From: Pseudomonadota bacterium
Lineage (GTDB): Bacteria > Pseudomonadota > Gammaproteobacteria > Burkholderiales > Sulfuriferulaceae
Length of the DNA: 6,800 nucleotides
Direction: 5' to 3'
Assembly (NCBI GenBank): GCA_021790625.1
Contig: JAJYGL010000210.1
Span: 1-6,800, forward strand
Below, piece after piece: positions 5,053-6,800 of the stretch. A model generated the notes under the pieces. It saw only the letters and a program-made list of their open reading frames with translations. It was not told where the DNA came from and made no database searches. The position numbers and the translations under genes were made by a program. Each line of letters begins with the position of its first letter. Position 1 is the stretch's first letter.

Positions 5053-6440
5053 GCTATCAGGACTTCGTGGCGAAGAAGCTGCAACTGGTCGCACCATCCG
5101 GGATGGATGTTAACCCGGTTGATGCGGGTTTGTTCGACTATCAGGATGCATTGGCCAGATGGGCATTGAAGCGTGGCCGTGCGGCGATATTCGCTGATAC
5201 CGGATTGGGGAAGACCCGCATGGAGATTTCATGGGCCGCATCTGTTGCTCGCGAAACTGGCGGCAATGTTCTGCTGCTCGCTCCGCTGGCGGTCGCTGCC
5301 CAGACGGTTCAAGAGGCTGCGAGCGTCGGCATATCAATCAAGCTGTGTCGGTCGGATGATGACGTGGATCAAGGATTGTGCATCACGAACTACGACAGGT
5401 TGCACCTGTTCAATCCAGCCCGATTTTCTGGTGTTGTGCTGGACGAATCGAGCGTTATCAAACACCACACAGCGAAAACCTTGCAATCTCTGATGGATGC
5501 TTTCGGGCCGACGCCATATAAGTTATGCGCTACCGCAACTCCAGCGCCGAACGACTGGACAGAGCTTGGCACGCATGCTGAATTTTTGGGCGTATGCACC
5601 AGATCTGAAATGCTGTCGGAATACTTTGTCCATGATGGTGCAGAAACGCAAGTATGGAGGCTGAAAGGCCATGCTCGCGCACAGTTCTGGAAATTCGTAG
5701 CATCATGGGGTGCGATGGTTCGCAATCCTTCTGATCTCGGGTTCGACGGTTCGCGCATGGTATTGCCTGCACTGAACATCCACGAACACCTGCTGGAATC
5801 GGACATCTCCGAGGCGCAGGACGCGGGGTTCTTGTTCCCTGTGGAGGCCGGTTCGTTGATGGAGCGTCGGGCAGCGCGAAAATCCAGCATGTCGAGGCGC
5901 GTTGATGCATGCGCTGCCGAGGTTAATGCGACAGATGAACAATTCCTTGTCTGGTGCGAACTGAATGACGAAGCCGACGCCCTGACTGATGCAATTCCCG
6001 GTGCGGTTGAAATTCGCGGATCGGACGATATTGATGCAAAAGAAAAGGCGTTGCTGGACTTTGCCGCAGGCAGAATTCGGGTTCTGGTCACAAAACCAAA
6101 AATAGCCGGATGGGGCATGAATTTCCAGTCCTGCGCCCGCATGGCTTTTGTCGGGGTGAACGATTCCTACGAGAGTTATTACCAGTCCGTGCGCCGATGC
6201 TGGAGATTTGGTCAGAAGCGCCCCGTGGACGTTCATCTGTATGTCAGTGAGGCGGAAGGCTCTGTTTTGGCAAATCTCAAGCGCAAGGAAACTGAAGCGC
6301 AAGAAATGGCACGTCAGCTTTCAGCAGAAACTCGCGGTGCTGTCATGGATGAGATAACCGGAACATCACGCAAGACAAACCAATATCAGGCCACAAAGCG
6401 CGTTGCTGCGCCAGCGTGGCTGCAATCGGAGGCCACATGA
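5049..6440 (+). CDS. SNF2-like DEAD/DEAH-type helicase
   Basis: This 463-residue superfamily 2 ATPase has all the main helicase motifs. They are a Q-like FDYQ (29-32), motif I DTGLGKT (50-56), Ia LLLAPLAV (75-82), TNYDRL (113-118), motif II LDESS (131-135), motif III ATATPAPN (161-168), motif V TKPKIAGWGMNFQ (348-360), and motif VI QSVRRCWRFGQKRP (379-392) with Gln379, Arg382, Arg386 and Gln389. The GxNFQ plus RxxRxGQ pattern is typical of SNF2-like enzymes, which move along double-stranded DNA. It is much shorter than type I/III restriction motor subunits or DISARM DrmD, and I see no fused nuclease domain. Residues 400-463 are a charged tail. It is coupled to the methyltransferase by ATGA at 5049. 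A role in replication, recombination or control of methylation is inferred from context. Confidence 0.9.
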   Translation: MSYQDFVAKKLQLVAPSGMDVNPVDAGLFDYQDALARWALKRGRAAIFADTGLGKTRMEISWAASVARETGGNVLLLAPLAVAAQTVQEAASVGISIKLCRSDDDVDQGLCITNYDRLHLFNPARFSGVVLDESSVIKHHTAKTLQSLMDAFGPTPYKLCATATPAPNDWTELGTHAEFLGVCTRSEMLSEYFVHDGAETQVWRLKGHARAQFWKFVASWGAMVRNPSDLGFDGSRMVLPALNIHEHLLESDISEAQDAGFLFPVEAGSLMERRAARKSSMSRRVDACAAEVNATDEQFLVWCELNDEADALTDAIPGAVEIRGSDDIDAKEKALLDFAAGRIRVLVTKPKIAGWGMNFQSCARMAFVGVNDSYESYYQSVRRCWRFGQKRPVDVHLYVSEAEGSVLANLKRKETEAQEMARQLSAETRGAVMDEITGTSRKTNQYQATKRVAAPAWLQSEAT

Positions 6441-6715
6441 CCCACACACTCGCCCTGTTCGCATCGACGTTTGCCTTGGTATTCGCTCTTGGCATCCAGT
6501 CCCAAGCCGTGAATCGCGGTCAGTTCCGGACGGCATTCGTCAACTCGTTTCTGATCGGTACAGGCCAGTTGATTCTGTACAAACTTGCGCCGAACGCCAG
6601 CGGGTTGGAGATTGCCGCATTTCTGACTGGCGGGCCGTTCGGGATTGTGACCAGCATGTTTGTTCACCGGCTGATGACGGGTGAAATGAAAGTTGAGTGG
6701 AGGATTTCGGAATGA
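6437..6715 (+). CDS. Small phage membrane protein, about three helices
   Basis: I do not recognise a named family. The 92-residue protein has hydrophobic stretches at about 4-20, 34-50 and 58-76, joined by short polar loops that include VNRGQFR (25-31), and ends in a charged tail MKVEWRISE. Three short helices in under 100 residues would suit a holin-like, superinfection-exclusion or other envelope protein, but there is no endolysin next to it within the window, so a holin call is not supported. The ATG at 6437 overlaps the helicase stop as ATGA, with GGAGG only 4 bases upstream. An in-frame ATG at 6416 would lie deeper inside the helicase gene and is less likely. It is followed by another small membrane protein gene. 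Confidence 0.75.
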   Translation: MTHTLALFASTFALVFALGIQSQAVNRGQFRTAFVNSFLIGTGQLILYKLAPNASGLEIAAFLTGGPFGIVTSMFVHRLMTGEMKVEWRISE

Positions 6716-6800
6716 AAATTTGGCAACTTATCGTCATTGCCGTGCTGGTGGTCGCGTTCAACTGGCTGCTGTGGGACATCCTGCAGGAGCCGGTCGGAAA
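6712..6800 (+). CDS. N-terminus of a second small membrane protein (partial)
   Basis: The ATG at 6712 overlaps the preceding stop as ATGA and has GGAGG (6699-6703) 8 bases upstream. The frame stays open to the window end. The first 29 residues hold one hydrophobic segment, about residues 4-21 (WQLIVIAVLVVAFNWLLW), followed by DILQEPVG. This looks like a single-pass membrane anchor or an uncleaved signal; no lipobox or clear cleavage site is visible. Length and function cannot be judged because the gene runs out of the window. Confidence 0.7.
   Translation, partial: MKIWQLIVIAVLVVAFNWLLWDILQEPVG

Noticed and set aside
4177..6440. Type III restriction-modification or DISARM defence system
   Set aside because: The helicase is far too short for Res or DrmD, no nuclease domain or other DISARM genes are seen, and both genes sit inside a phage-type recombination operon.
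6437..6715. Holin
   Set aside because: Size and helices would fit, but no endolysin or spanin is next to it in the window and the gene follows DNA-processing genes, so the specific name is not supported.

Overview
The window reads as part of the early (recombination / DNA-processing) region of a tailed phage or prophage of a Gram-negative, probably proteobacterial, host. The reasons are the moderately GC-rich composition by eye, strong GGAG/GGAGG ribosome binding sites, very dense packing on one strand, a PD-(D/E)XK nuclease next to a RecT-type annealing protein, and several small genes of unknown function. No integrase, repressor, structural or lysis gene with a recognisable signature is present, so lytic phage versus prophage, and the exact host, cannot be decided.

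All genes are on the + strand. In order: the last codons of an upstream gene (1-48); a 28-residue basic, tryptophan-rich microprotein (45-131); an acidic 100-residue protein of unknown function (131-433); a Cas4/RecB-like PD-(D/E)XK nuclease with a four-cysteine iron-sulfur signature (430-1236); a RecT-family ssDNA-annealing protein (1264-2229); a 76-residue unknown protein (2235-2465); an SMC/Rad50-like ATPase with a CxxC hook between coiled coils (2462-4180); a beta-class amino DNA methyltransferase (4177-5052); a short SNF2-like helicase (5049-6440); a 92-residue membrane protein (6437-6715); and the start of another small membrane protein (6712 to the window end).

Neighbouring genes are joined by ATGA overlaps at 45, 430, 2462, 4177, 5049, 6437 and 6712, and by a TGATG overlap at 129-133. 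The only real gap is the 27-base leader before the RecT-like gene. No promoter or terminator was found, so the set looks like one polycistronic transcript with translational coupling, driven from outside the window.

The likely joint role (inference) is processing and annealing of phage DNA ends. The nuclease would resect, the RecT-like protein would anneal, and the SMC-like ATPase would tether or remodel DNA. The methyltransferase and helicase form a second coupled pair acting on phage DNA. The least understood parts are the small proteins, the SMC-like ATPase without an SbcD/Mre11 partner and with an atypical Walker B, and the methyltransferase-helicase pair without a nuclease domain.
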